This document shows positions 45,460-56,575 of a DNA stretch of 64,000 nucleotides, piece after piece (position 1 is the first letter of the stretch; each line of letters starts with the position of its first letter). The notes under the pieces were generated by a model. That model saw only the letters and a list, made by a program, of their open reading frames with translations, had not been told where the DNA came from and made no database searches. Location: the NCBI RefSeq assembly GCF_002776525.5, contig NC_045436.1, positions 162,502,830-162,566,829 on the forward strand. Reading direction: 5' to 3'. The position numbers and the translations under genes are program-made. The DNA comes from Piliocolobus tephrosceles. Its lineage: Eukaryota; Chordata; Mammalia; Primates; Cercopithecidae.

Positions 45460-47320
45460 TCCTCACTGCCACAGTGTGGTAGATTTGAGGCATCAAAAAT
45501 GAAGTCTTAAGCTTTTATGGGAGTAAGGTAGCAGTCTTCAAACTTACAGGTTTCAGGTAATTTCCTTTTATCCAGATATTTATGAAGTAGACAAACCAGA
45601 ATTGATTCTATGTTTTTTCAAGAACCCATTCCAGGTCATCATTAGGAATGCTCCAGTAGCAATGGAGCTTGAAAAATGGGGGAAAAACTGATGAAACAGA
45701 TGTTTCCAACCTTTCTCCACATATGGGTGGTCAGAACACATGCTTCATTTCTTCTGATTGCCAGAGGTCACTGTGTAAAGGCAGGGTTCATCCACCTGGA
45801 ATTGAAACCCAACTAACTATTACTTATATAGTCCCAGGTAGGATTACATAGCTTTGCGAGGTAGGAGAAAGTTGCTCAGAGATAAAGTGTGGAAAATCTG
45901 CATGCTAAGAATCCATATCCTAGTCCTGCAAGTACAGCATAATAGAGAACAAATAAATGACATAGAGTGGGTAGGAGGTCACAGTAAGAACACTTTGCCG
46001 AAGAAATGCCAATGCAATCCTCAATTTTGCAAATAAGGAAGACATGGTGCAACGGATTGTCAAGTTGGTTTGCAAGAAGATGTGCACTTGGAGAAAGCTA
46101 CGTTTCATTACTTGAGAGTGGCAAGATCAGTAAAGAAAGAAGATAGAAGGCTGTGATAAGTAGGAAGAGAGGAGAGAGCAATTGCACACAAGTCCTGACT
46201 TTGAAAGGCTATGCTTATTATATATTTATTAATTTCTTATCATTGAATACAGAATTTAGAATTAATCAGATCTTGAACACTACATCAGGAAACAATATTA
46301 TGCCTCAAATATCCGTTCTTAAAAATTTCTCTTAGAAATGCATTTGTGAATGTTTTATTAGAAGGAATCTAGAGGAGTAGGAGGCTCACTGAAATTTTAG
46401 TGACGCTATTTTATCCTCATTTTCACTGCAGTATAATTGGTGGAATGCTCAGGAAAGAGGTTTGTTATAACTGTGATTCATTAGTGGAATCAGTCACAAG
46501 AGGTGGGGCAACACTGTCTAAGTGTTACGCAAAGACTGTGCATTTTTATCTGTAATTTCTCATACAACAGTTCTGTTACACAAAGCTGCTCAGAAAGAGT
46601 GTATAATTCCTCTTCAGCTTTTAATTCAGGTCAACTTGTGGGTCTTGAAAGAGTGACTGTGGCCCTTTAAAAACATTCTCCAAGCTGTAGTATGTAATTA
46701 ATCATAGCAACAGATACAAAATGTATTGTTTCCTTGCTGAGAATAGCATGTTTTCTTTGCTTATGAATTGATCCCTTAAACATTCCTCATGGGAATATAT
46801 TTTTCCCTTCTCATGCAAACTGGCTTTAAAGTACAGATGTACTAATCTATCTGTAGGAAGTTCCACGGCTCATTGATTTGTGGGATGCATAGGTATTTGC
46901 TTTAGACAGAAAACTGAAAGAAGGAACAATTAATTAAGTCATCCTGCAGTTATTTTTCAAAACTGAAATATAAGCAGTGACAAGAAAACTCCCAAGGCTT
47001 CAGAGTTTGGAGTTAGTTTCAATAAGCATCTGAACTTTTGCAAATTGAGTTATTTTGAGGAGGAATAAAAATGTGTTTTGGGTAAGAAAATGTATACACT
47101 ACTCCTCTCTTACGGAGTTTATCATGTTCAACCTTCAGGTTAAGGCACATGTGTGGTGATGTGCATCTTTTTGTGTTTTCGTGGGTGCAATATCCTCTAT
47201 TTGATTGCAGAAGCCTCTAGAAAGAGATTGTTATATGCACCACTACATATGTTGCCCAGTGCTTAGTACAATACTTGCCACTGCATGCAGGTCGTCTACA
47301 CCTTACGTTGTCAATACAGT
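45460..47320. other. Repeat-poor, unassigned block
   Basis: About 1.86 kb with no recognised repeat. The region near 46600-46850 has homeodomain-like 'taattaatca' and a TTAA/AT-rich composition, but no gene evidence. Confidence 0.35.
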
Positions 47321-47324
47321 ACTC

Positions 47325-47410
47325 ATTCATTACTCACTTGTTACCGAACACTAATTGAGCATCCAGTAAGTATCATGCCAAGACTCAGAGAGCTCACAAT
47401 GAGCAGAAAC
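47325..47410 (-). repeat. L2 3' end, antisense (short)
   Basis: 'attcattactcacttgttac' and 'actaattgagcatccagtaa' then 'gagagctcacaatgagcag' resemble the antisense L2 terminus. Confidence 0.55.
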
Positions 47411-47414
47411 TCAT

Positions 47415-47755
47415 AATCATTATTTAGAGAAAAGTATCATTTGTCCCAATACTTGTCTTTTAGTTTTATAAACCAGTGAACTTTTGAGAAAAAACATTCC
47501 CATAAACACATTCTCTGAACTGTGCTCCAAACCCTTTTGGGAGCAGGCAGGATATAAATGTAAAGCAAATAAAGTGAAGGAGATTATTCGTCGTTATCCA
47601 TGAAATATTCAATAAAAATACATCGAGAATCTACAAAATGGAAAGGGCAAAGCTAAGTCTGTTGGTAGCATAAGACTTCAAAGAAAGCAGCAGGGAAGAT
47701 TCTTCTAAAATGCATAATTAATTTGTCCATTAACCAGTTTAGAGACATTCGGTGA
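47415..47755. other. Unassigned sequence
   Basis: A second faint L2-terminus-like phrase ('ttcaataaaaatacatcgag') occurs near 47608; otherwise nothing is recognised. Confidence 0.3.
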
Positions 47756-47759
47756 AGTC

Positions 47760-48150
47760 CAGCTCCCCAACATGACTGATGTGGCCTCTATGCTGTGAGC
47801 TCCCCATCTTCATTCTTCCCATTGCTCTCTGCACTCCGGGCATTCTGAGTGTTCTCCAGTTAGTTTCTTGGAGATGCCAAGTTCTCTCTCACTTCTGAGC
47901 CTTCATATATGCTGTTGTTTTTGCCTGGAACCTCTTTCTCTGGCACTCAATTGCCTGTCTATTACCTACATACCCTTCTGGCCTCCACCTAAACACCACT
48001 CTGAACATCTTATGTTTCTACTGTCTTAATTTTCAATTCATATGAATTTTGGTTTAGCATCTGTCTTCTCCGATTGTGAGCTCCTTGCAGGCAGGATTAT
48101 ACCCACAGCAAATGGTATGCAGCCTGATATTTAATATGCAAATAGAAAAG
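47760..48150 (+). mobile_element. L2 LINE 3' part, sense
   Basis: 'gtgagctccccatcttcatt', 'tcatatatgctgttgttttt', 'gcctggaacctctttctctg', 'gattgtgagctccttgcagg' and 'caggattatacccacagcaa' follow sense L2. Confidence 0.85.
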
Positions 48151-48154
48151 GTTT

Positions 48155-48575
48155 GTTACAGTATTGAATTAATAGGAAATTACATATTCTCTTCCCAAAT
48201 TTCAACAGAATGATTATACAAGAAAATAAATTTAATGCAATAAATCTAGTAACCACATTTAAGAATTCCTACTAGTCAGAAATGATTTGGAATGTCTCAG
48301 TGATCTGCAGATCATTGCTTTAAACGGAAAGTCATGTCCCTGCAGACACAGTACAATAGTAAAAGAGAAATTTCTGCCTGATTAAGAGAAAAATATGTTT
48401 TTATATTTTATTCATTAATATAAAGTATTTCAAAATACAAAGTTATTGACACTGTCTGAACTCTTCCATCATTATCACAGTTAATAGAAGAAAAATCATC
48501 TCTCTATTGTCAGCTATCAGAAAGCACAGTTATTTTTGTTTCTCTTCTCAGATTACAGTTGGTAGGTAATTTAAA
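48155..48575. other. Unassigned sequence
   Basis: No family recognised. Confidence 0.3.
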
Positions 48576-48587
48576 ATATCGATTGAG

Positions 48588-48857
48588 CTGACACGGGCGG
48601 ATCACGAGGTCAGGAGATCGAGACCATCCTGGCTAACACGGTGAAACCCCGTCTCTACTAAAAAAAAAAAAAATACAAAAAACTAGCCGGGCGAGGTGGC
48701 GGGCGCCTACAGTCCCAGCTACTCGGGAGGCTGAGGCAGGAGAATGGCATGAACCCAGGAGGTGGAGCTTGCAGTGAGCTGAGATCTGGCCACTGCACTC
48801 CAGCCTGGGCGATAGAGGGAGACTTCGTCTCAAAAAAAAAAAATATATATATATATG
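48588..48857 (+). mobile_element. 5'-truncated AluY (AluYRa-type), sense
   Basis: Lacks roughly the first 50 bases of Alu, starting at 'acacgggcggatcacgaggt'. Target-site duplication 'tatcgattgag' at 48577-48587 and 48858-48868. 'actagccgggcgaggtgg' marks it as cercopithecid-type; the tail is A-rich then (AT)n. 5' truncation is common for L1 but less usual for Alu. Confidence 0.93.
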
Positions 48858-48954
48858 TATCGATTGAGGTGAGAATATGCTTTTGTTTGATTTGGTTTGT
48901 CCTAGTAGAGTGGAATAAAATGAAACATTTTAGCATCTGAAAGTCTATGCTCAA

Positions 48955-49055
48955 GATCTAGCTCTTTTAAATTCTGGGCTAGTAATTTAAATTCTCTGTG
49001 CTTCTGTTTTTCTCACTTTTAAAATGGGAATCATATAAAATATTTTAGAAGATCA
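48955..49055 (-). repeat. MIR SINE fragment, antisense
   Basis: 'gggctagtaatttaaattct', 'ctgtgcttctgtttttctca' and 'cttttaaaatgggaatcat' match antisense MIR. Confidence 0.75.
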
Positions 49056-49180
49056 ATTCAACAAGTTTTTATTTACCAGTTGCCATAATTGCGGTCACCA
49101 TTCCAGACCCTTCAAATAAGTTAGATACAAGTCAAATAAATCTCAGACTCACCACTTACAGAACTTAAAATTTAGGGGAA
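49056..49180 (-). repeat. L2 3' end, antisense
   Basis: 'caattcaacaagtttttatt', 'ggtcaccattccagaccctt' and 'ttacagaacttaaaatttag' fit the antisense L2 end. Confidence 0.7.
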
Positions 49181-49359
49181 TGTCCAGAAAGGAAATTACT
49201 TATAAATGCTGTGGTACTATGCAAATGACAAAGTGTTTTTCACTAACTTTGATTGCTTTCATCTCTGAATCTTGTAACCTTAAAGAATTTAGTTCTATGA
49301 GAGACACAGCACCTGTGATATTTAGTGATAACATGGCCTTTATGCTTGGAGAGACTAAA
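49181..49359. other. Unassigned sequence
   Basis: Nothing recognised. Confidence 0.3.
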
Positions 49360-49528
49360 TCTATTACCAAATTGATAAATCTCTAGCCAGGTTAACTAAG
49401 AAAAAAGATAGAAGACCGTAATCTTTAATATCAGAAATGACAGAGGTTCCATCACTACTGATCCGATGAACATTAAAAGGATGATAAAAATATTTTATGA
49501 AACATTCTATACCTAAAAATTTGATATC
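49360..49528 (+). mobile_element. Short L1 ORF2 fragment, sense
   Basis: 'attgataaatctctagccag' then 'gttaactaagaaaaaagata' and 'atcagaaatgacagagg' match L1 ORF2 in sense. It abuts antisense L1 at about 49530. Confidence 0.8.
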
Positions 49529-50984
49529 TCAAAAATTCTTCTTATTCATGTACGTGAAATATCTTGCCATTTATTTAGATCTTTGATTTATTTCATCAGA
49601 GATTTTTAGTTTTCCTTATAAATATATTGTGAATATTTTTAGATATATATCTATGAATTTTATTTATTTGTGCTAATATAAGTGATATTGGGATTTATTT
49701 TAAAATGACAAATTTTCATTGCTTGTATATAAGAAAGATGATGATCTTCACATTTTAATCTTACATTCTGCAATCTTGTTATAATTGCTTAGTAGTTCCA
49801 GGAGTTTGTTGTTGTTGATTATTTAGGATTTTCTGTATAGACAATTATGTCATCTGAAAGCAAAGGCAGTCTTATTTCTCCCTTCCCAATCTGTATACAT
49901 TTTATTTCTTTTTATTGTCTTATTATATTAGCTAAGACTCCCATCACATTGCTGAATAGAGTGGTAAGAGGGCATATCCTTGCCTGGTTTCTGATTTTAG
50001 CATAGATGCAGTTATTTTTTCACCATTAATTGTGATACTTACTGTAGGGTTTCTGGAGATGTTCCTTATCAAGTGAGGAAATTCCCCTCTACATTTGCTG
50101 AACATTTTTATTATCAATGGTTCAGATCTTATAAAATACTTATTCATGATGGATTGATTATATGAATTGATTTTCAGATATTGAATAGACTTGAATACAT
50201 GAAATAAATCCCATTTGGTTGTGATGTGTACCTCTATTTTTATACATTGTTATGATCAACTTGCTAAATTTTTTTGAGGATTTTAGGTAGGTCTGTGTAA
50301 TAAGAGATGTTGGTCTGTAAATTTCTTTTGTTACCTCTTTGTCTTGTTTTGCTATGAAGGTAATGCTGGTCTCAAAGAATGAGTTAGGAAATATTCCTTC
50401 ACTTTTATTTTTTAAAAGAGTTTGAAGGGAACTAGTACAATTTCTTCCTTTAAGATATTTAATGTTTGGTAGAATTCACCAGTGAACCTACTTGGGCCTT
50501 GTGCTTTTTTGGAAGGTTTTTAATTATTGATTCAAAATCATTAGTAGTTACAGGCCTCCTCAGATTATCTATATCTTTTGGTGTGACTTTTGGCAAATTA
50601 TTTTAAGAAATTGGTCAATTTCATCTAAGTTATCAAATTTGTGGGCATAGAGTCATGTATAGTATTTCTTTACTTTTCTTTCAATGCCCATGGCATCAGT
50701 AGTGATGGTCCTTCTTTCTCCAACATTAGCAATTTGTACCTTTTCTCTTTATTTCTTGGTTAATCTGGCTAGATCTTTATAAATGTATTATCCTTTTTTT
50801 TTTTTTTTAAAATAGCATTTGGTTTTATTGATTTTTTCCCATTGGTTTCTTGTTTTTAATTTCATTGATTTAAAATTTAATTGTCACATATTTTCTTCCG
50901 CTTATTTTACAAAATTTGCTCTTCTTTTTCTAATTTTCTAAGGTAGAAATTTAGATTATTTTAGCTTCTAAATGTAGGAGCTCT

Positions 50985-52150
50985 AAAACTATAAAACCTT
51001 TAGAAGAAAACGCAGGGTAAATCTTTATGACCCTAGATTTGGAAAAAAAAAAAAAAAAATAGATATGGCATAAAAGTCACAAGCAACCAAAGAAAAAAAG
51101 TAGAAAAACTGAATCATATCAAAATTAAAAACCTTTGTGATACAAAGAACTCTGTGAAGAAAGTGAAAAAACAACACAAAGAATGGGAGAAAACATAAAA
51201 TCACATATTTTTAAGGGATTTTTATTTGGATTAAATATACCTGTGGACTAAATATATCAATAATAAAAAGACAGAAACTCAATTTAATAAATGGGCAACT
51301 GATCTAAATAGACTTTTCTCCAAATAGACAAAAAGTACATAAAAAGATGCCCAACATTATTAATTATCAGGGAAATGCAAACTAAAATCATAGTAAGATA
51401 CAACCTCATACCCACTAAGATGGCTAGGATGAAAAAGATGAATAGCAAGCATTGGTGAGGATATGGAGAAATTGGACTCTGTGTACACTGCTAGTAGAAG
51501 TGTAAAATGACCAGTGCAGCCACTGTGCAAAACACTCAATCAGTTTCTCAAACGATGAAGCATGGAGTGGGCATATGACTCAGCAATTTCTCTACACGGT
51601 ATACACCCAAGAGAAATGAAAACATATGACCACATAAAAAACTTCTTCACACGTATTTAAAGCAGCATTATTCATGACATTTAAAATGTGGGAATAACCC
51701 AAATGTCTATCAGCAGACAATTGGATAAAAGTGTTATATCCGTACAATTACTACTTGGAAATAGAAAAAATAATAATAATAAAGTACCGTTACATCCTAC
51801 AACTTGAATGAGCCTTGAAAACCTTATATTAAACAGAAGATTCCAATCGCAAAAATTCCCGTATTATGTTATTTCATTCACATGCAAATCTAGAACAGAA
51901 CTGGCAAAACAATAAACAAAAACCACAAATCCAAATTTGCTTCCAGTTGGGGGCAGAGAGAGGAGTGAGGTGGGAGGATAAAAAGGTGAAAGCTAAAGGA
52001 TATGGTGTCTCCCTTTGAAGTAATGAAAATTTTCAAAATTTTATTAACTGTGGTGATGGTTCCACCTATCTGTGAATATACAAGAAATTATTGAATTGCA
52101 TACTTTAAATAAATCAACTATATGCTATGTAAGTTATATTCCAATAGAGC
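50985..52150 (+). mobile_element. 5'-truncated L1 3' end, sense, inside antisense L1
   Basis: Begins 'ataaaacctttagaagaaaa' and runs through the ORF2 end ('cataaaaagatgcccaacat', 'attcatgacatttaaaatgt', 'cagcagacaattggataaaa') and an old-type 3' UTR ('aaattattgaattgcatact'). The surrounding antisense L1 resumes after it, so it is a nested insertion of opposite orientation. Confidence 0.85.
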
Positions 52151-53099
52151 TATTTTTAATTTGAAAAATTTATTCTTTTTTTTCCCTAATACATGCATTC
52201 AAAGCTGTATGTTTCTTTCTAAACACTGTTTTTCTCATAGCCTACAAACACCGATAAGTTGTATTTTCATTTTCATTCGTTAAAAACATTTTTAAATTTC
52301 TCTTGAGGCTTCTTTTTTGATGTATGTGTTATTTACAAGTACTTTGTTTAATTTTGAAATACTTGCGTGTTTTACAGCTATCTTTCTGTTATAATCTCTA
52401 GTTCAATTCCATTGTTTTCTGAAAAGACATTGTGTGATTTCCATTATTTTATAATTGTTAAGTGTGTTTAATGGCTCAGAATGTAACAGATCTTGGTGAA
52501 TGTTCCATGTGAGAGTGGGAAGAATGTGTATTCCGCTGTTGTTGGATAAGGTTTTATATAATGTCAATTGGAATCAGTTGATTGATGGTGCTGTTTTGTT
52601 GAACAATTATTTGATGATTTTCCACCCACAGTGTCTATTAATTACTGGAAGAGGGCTGCTGAATTCTCCAACTACAGTAGTGGATTCATCTATTTCTCTT
52701 TGTATTTCTGTCAGTATTTGCCTCATGTATTTTGGTGATTTCTTTTTAGGTACATACACATTAAATATTATTGCATATTCTTGGAGAATTAAATCTTTTA
52801 TCATTATGTAATGTCCTTATCTATCCAAGGTAAATTTCCTTGTTCTGAGGTCTGTTTTGTCTGAAATTAATATAGCTACTGCAACTTATTTTGCCTAGGG
52901 TTGGTATGGCGTCTTTTTCTCCATTCCTCTAAAACTATCTGCATTTCAAGTAGATTTCATATACACAACACATAGATGCATCTTTTTATTTTTTACCCAC
53001 TCTGCTAGTCTCTGTTTATTAATTTATATACTTAGACCATTGATGTTTAAAGGGACTATTGATATAGTTGCACATACCGTATTTTTTACTCTTTTCTAT

Positions 53100-53165
53100 T
53101 CTTTACTACTTTTCTTTCTTTCCTTCCTTCCTTTCTTCCTTTTTTTTACCCCCCTATTTTTTTAT
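53100..53165. repeat. CT/T-rich low-complexity tract
   Basis: 'tttctttctttccttccttc' continuing into T-runs; lies within the antisense L1. Confidence 0.85.
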
Positions 53166-53384
53166 TTTTTACTATCTTTTATTCCTCTCTGGATATGAAG
53201 CATTTTAAATGATTCAATTTTCTGTCCTCTCGCTGCATTTTTGCAATTGCTCTCGTTTGCAATATATATTTACATCTATCCGAAGTTCACTTTTAAATAA
53301 AACTAAACCATTTCACAAATAGTAAATGTACCTACCAACAGAGTATTCTCAATTCTTCCTTCCTGTCCCTTGTAACATTGCTGT

Positions 53385-53990
53385 TTGTCCTAATGCTCTC
53401 CTTACCCTCATCTCCCAACCCCCAACTGGCACCGGTGTGTGTTATTCCCCTCCCTGTGTCCATGTGTTCTCATTGTTCAGCTCTCACTTAAGAGTGAGAA
53501 CATGTGGTATTTGATTTTCTGTTCCTGTGTTAGTTTGCGGAAGATGACGGCTTCCAGTTTCACCCATGTGCAAAAGACATAATCTCATTCCTTTATGGCT
53601 GCATAGTATTCCATGGTGTATATGTACCACATTTTCTTTATCCTGTCTATCTTTGATGGGCATTTTGGTTGGTTCCATGTCTTTGCTATTGTAAATAGTG
53701 CTGCAATAAATATACGTGTGCATATGTCTTAATAGTGGAATTATTTATATTCCTTTGGGGTATACAATGCCATTGCTGGGTCAAATGGTATATCTGGTTC
53801 TAGATCTTCGAGGAATCACTACACTGTTTTCCACAATGGTTGAACTAATTCACATTTCCACCAACAGTGCAAAAGTGTTTCTATTTCTCCACAGCCTCGC
53901 CAGCATCTATTGTTTCTTGACTTTTTAATAATTGCCATTCTGACGGGCTTGAGATGGTATCACTGATCATTAGAGAAATGCAGACCTGAG
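53385..53990 (-). mobile_element. Young-type L1PA fragment with inverted 5' tip
   Basis: Antisense L1PA from the 3' UTR ('tcctaatgctctccttaccc', 'gtgttctcattgttcagctc') through the ORF2 end to 'gggcttgagatggtatca'. Then 'ctgatcattagagaaatgca' (53964-53983) is in the sense orientation and is the segment that should lie directly upstream in L1, so the 5' tip is inverted. The last approximately 150 bp of the 3' UTR and the poly(A) are missing, and no clear target-site duplication is visible. Confidence 0.82.
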
Positions 53991-54964
53991 TTTCTAGTCT
54001 ATATTACTTTCCTTCTCTGAAAAATTTATTTTTCTGTTTCTTGCAAGGCAGATCTACTGGAAGCAAATTCTCATAATTTTGTCTGCCTGAGAAAGTCTTT
54101 ATTTTCTATTTTGAAGGAAAATTCCACCAGATACAGAATTCTAGGCTAGTAGTTTTCTTTATCAATACTGTATTTTACTCCAGTCTCTTCTTACATGCAT
54201 GGTTTTTGAAGAGAAGTCTAATATAATTCTTATTTTTGTTTCGCTATTCATAAGGTGACTTTTTTCTCTGGCTTCTTTCAAGATTTTTCTTTGTTTCTGG
54301 TTTACTGCAGTTTAAATATATGATTAGGTGCAGAATTTTTGGTAATTTTCCTACTCTGAGCTCCTGGATATGTGGTTTGGTGTCTGTTATTAGTTTTGGG
54401 AAATCTTCAACTATTATCACTTAAAATGTTTACTGCATTTTATTCTCTCTTCTCCTTTGGGCATTCCCATAATACATATGTCATACCTTTCATAATTGTC
54501 CCTCTGTTTATGGATATTCTGCTTCATTCTTTTCATTTTTTTTCTCTTTGCATCTCGATTTTAGATGTTTCTATTGCTATTTACTCAAGCTCACTGATTC
54601 TTTGCTTACTATGTCTAGTATATTAATAAACCCATCAAATTCATTCGTCCTTTTTTATAGTGTTTTGGATGTTTAAGTTTTTACTTTAACTCTTTTATAC
54701 ATTTCACATTTCTTTGTTTACTTTACCCTTCTGTTTTTGTATGTTGTTCATTTTTTCCATTAGAAATCTTAGCATACTAATTGTCATTGTTTAAAATTCC
54801 CAAGCTGATGATTTTAAAATTTCTACCATGTCTGAGTGTTGTTCTGACACTTGCTGTTTCTCTCCTGTGTTTTGGTCTTCTAGTATCATTGTAATATTTT
54901 ATTGAATGTTGAGTATAATATACTAGGTGGGAGGAATTTAAGTACATAGTCCTTTAGTGTGGGG

Positions 54965-55180
54965 GGTTGTGCTTATATTACTGGGAGTTAGGCAGTGTTT
55001 GATTTGCTACAGCAGTAGGGATGAGAAGCTAAAATTTCTTCAGTTGTTCTTATATATTTTTTCTTTTGTTGTCTTTTTCTTTCCCTAGAAATATCTTCTT
55101 AAATAAGGTCTAAAATATTCAGTTATTTCCATTGCAATACATGAGATCTATTGGTGTGATGGAAAATTATGAAGAGAGGG
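54965..55180. other. Unassigned AT-rich sequence between L1 pieces
   Basis: May be L1-derived but is too degraded to align by eye. Confidence 0.3.
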
Positions 55181-55184
55181 GAAG

Positions 55185-55535
55185 TAATCATGGTGTATAA
55201 TCCTTTTAATGTGCTGCTAAATTATAGCTGCCAGTATTTCTTAAAGATTTTTGCATTTATATGTATCAGGAATATGGACCTGTCATTTTCTTTTCCTGTA
55301 GTGTTCTTGTCTGGCTTTGGTATCAATGTAATTCTGGCCTTTTAATATGAGTTTGGAAGTATTCCCTCCTCTTCAGTTTTTTTTTAAGGAGTTTGAGGTT
55401 AACATTCATTCTTCTCTAAGTGGTAGAATTTGCCGGTGAAACCAATGGGTCCTGAGCTTTTCTTGTTGGGAGATACTGGATTACTAATTGAATATTCTTA
55501 CTCTTTGTCGGTCTGATCCATAAATTTGACCAAGA
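55185..55535 (-). mobile_element. L1 ORF2 fragment, antisense
   Basis: 'catggtgtataatcctttta', 'tgttcttgtctggctttggt', 'agtttggaagtattccctcc' and 'gggtcctgagcttttcttgt' are in antisense ORF2 order. It overlaps in L1 coordinates with the antisense piece at 58055, so they are different copies. Confidence 0.85.
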
Positions 55536-55918
55536 GGATGAAAAAGTTGCATATTAGAAACTACAAAACATTAATTAAAAAATTAAAATGATAAAAATAA
55601 ATTGAAAGACATCTATATATTCATAGATTGAAGAACATATTATTAAAAATGTCCATACCATACAAAGTGATCTATAGATTCAATGCTATCCCCATCAAAA
55701 TCCCAATGGTATATTTTTACAGAAATAGGAAAAGATTCTAAAATTGATCTGGACCACAAAAGGCCTAGAATAGCAAAATCAATTTTGAGAAAGAAGAAAC
55801 CTGGATGCATCACACTTCCTGATTTCCAACTATATCACAGCACAGCATTTAAAACAGTACAGTACTGGTATAAAGACAGGTATATAGACCAACAGAGCAG
55901 AATACACAGACAGAAATA

Positions 55919-56431
55919 CGGTAGTCTTTCCTTTATTCATGGTTTCACCTTCCAGAAATTTAGTTACACATAATCAATCATGGTCTGAAAATATTAAATA
56001 GAAAATAACAGAAATAATTTATCAGGGTTAAATTGTGCACTGTTCTAGGTAGTGTGATGAAATCTCACACTGCCCCACACCGTCCTATCCCATATAAGAA
56101 TTTCCTCCTTTGTCCATCACATCCACACTACACGTTACCCTCCTGTTGGTCACTTGGTGGCCATTTCTGACATCAAAGATCACAAGGAGAAGAAGAGTAG
56201 GCACAGTACAATAAGATATTTTGAAAGAAAGACTGAGAGAATTAACAACTTTTATTATAGTATATTGTTATAATTATTCCATTTTATTATTAGTTGCTGT
56301 TAATCTCTTGCTGTGCCTAATTTATATTAAAATGTCTGTGTGTACATATGTATAAAACATGGTTTTTATATACATATTTGTATATATGTATGACACAGTT
56401 TATATACACGTGTGTATATAACATATATTTT

Positions 56432-56486
<55 letters not shown>

Positions 56487-56575
56487 TAGTATTTCTAGGG
56501 TTCCCTACTGTTCACAGTTTAGACATCCACTGGGGGGCTTGGAACACTTCCTCCACAGATAAAAGAGAACTATTG
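55919..56575 (+). mobile_element. Non-autonomous Tigger-family element inside L1
   Basis: Terminal inverted repeats 'cggtagtctttcctttattc' and 'agaactattg' (decayed CAGTAGTC type), with a perfect TA duplication (55917-55918 and 56576-56577). Internal 'ctgaaaatattaaatagaaa', 'gtgatgaaatctcacactgc' and 'tgctgtgcctaatttatatt' fit a short Tigger-related family (MER44/46-like, name uncertain). No transposase region. It contains (TAGA)n. Confidence 0.8.
56432..56487. repeat. (TAGA)14 tetranucleotide microsatellite
   Basis: About 14 uninterrupted TAGA/GATA units within the Tigger element. Likely polymorphic. Confidence 0.97.

Larger units (their letters stand above)
49530..54960 (-). mobile_element. 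Old L1 (L1M-type), antisense, interrupted
   Basis: Antisense L1 body in three parts: 49530-50980, 52155-53384 and about 53992-54960. Landmarks include 'ttgttgttgattatttagga', 'tttggtagaattcaccagtg', 'tctttctccaacattagcaa', 'gtgtattccgctgttgttgg', 'ttatgtaatgtccttatcta' and 'gatacagaattctaggctag', in antisense order. It is split by a sense L1 (50985-52150) and a younger antisense L1 (53385-53990). No coding capacity. Confidence 0.82.

Noticed and set aside
56432..56487. Regular direct repeats resembling an array
   Set aside because: It is a (TAGA)n microsatellite; units are 4 bp with no spacers, so not CRISPR-like.
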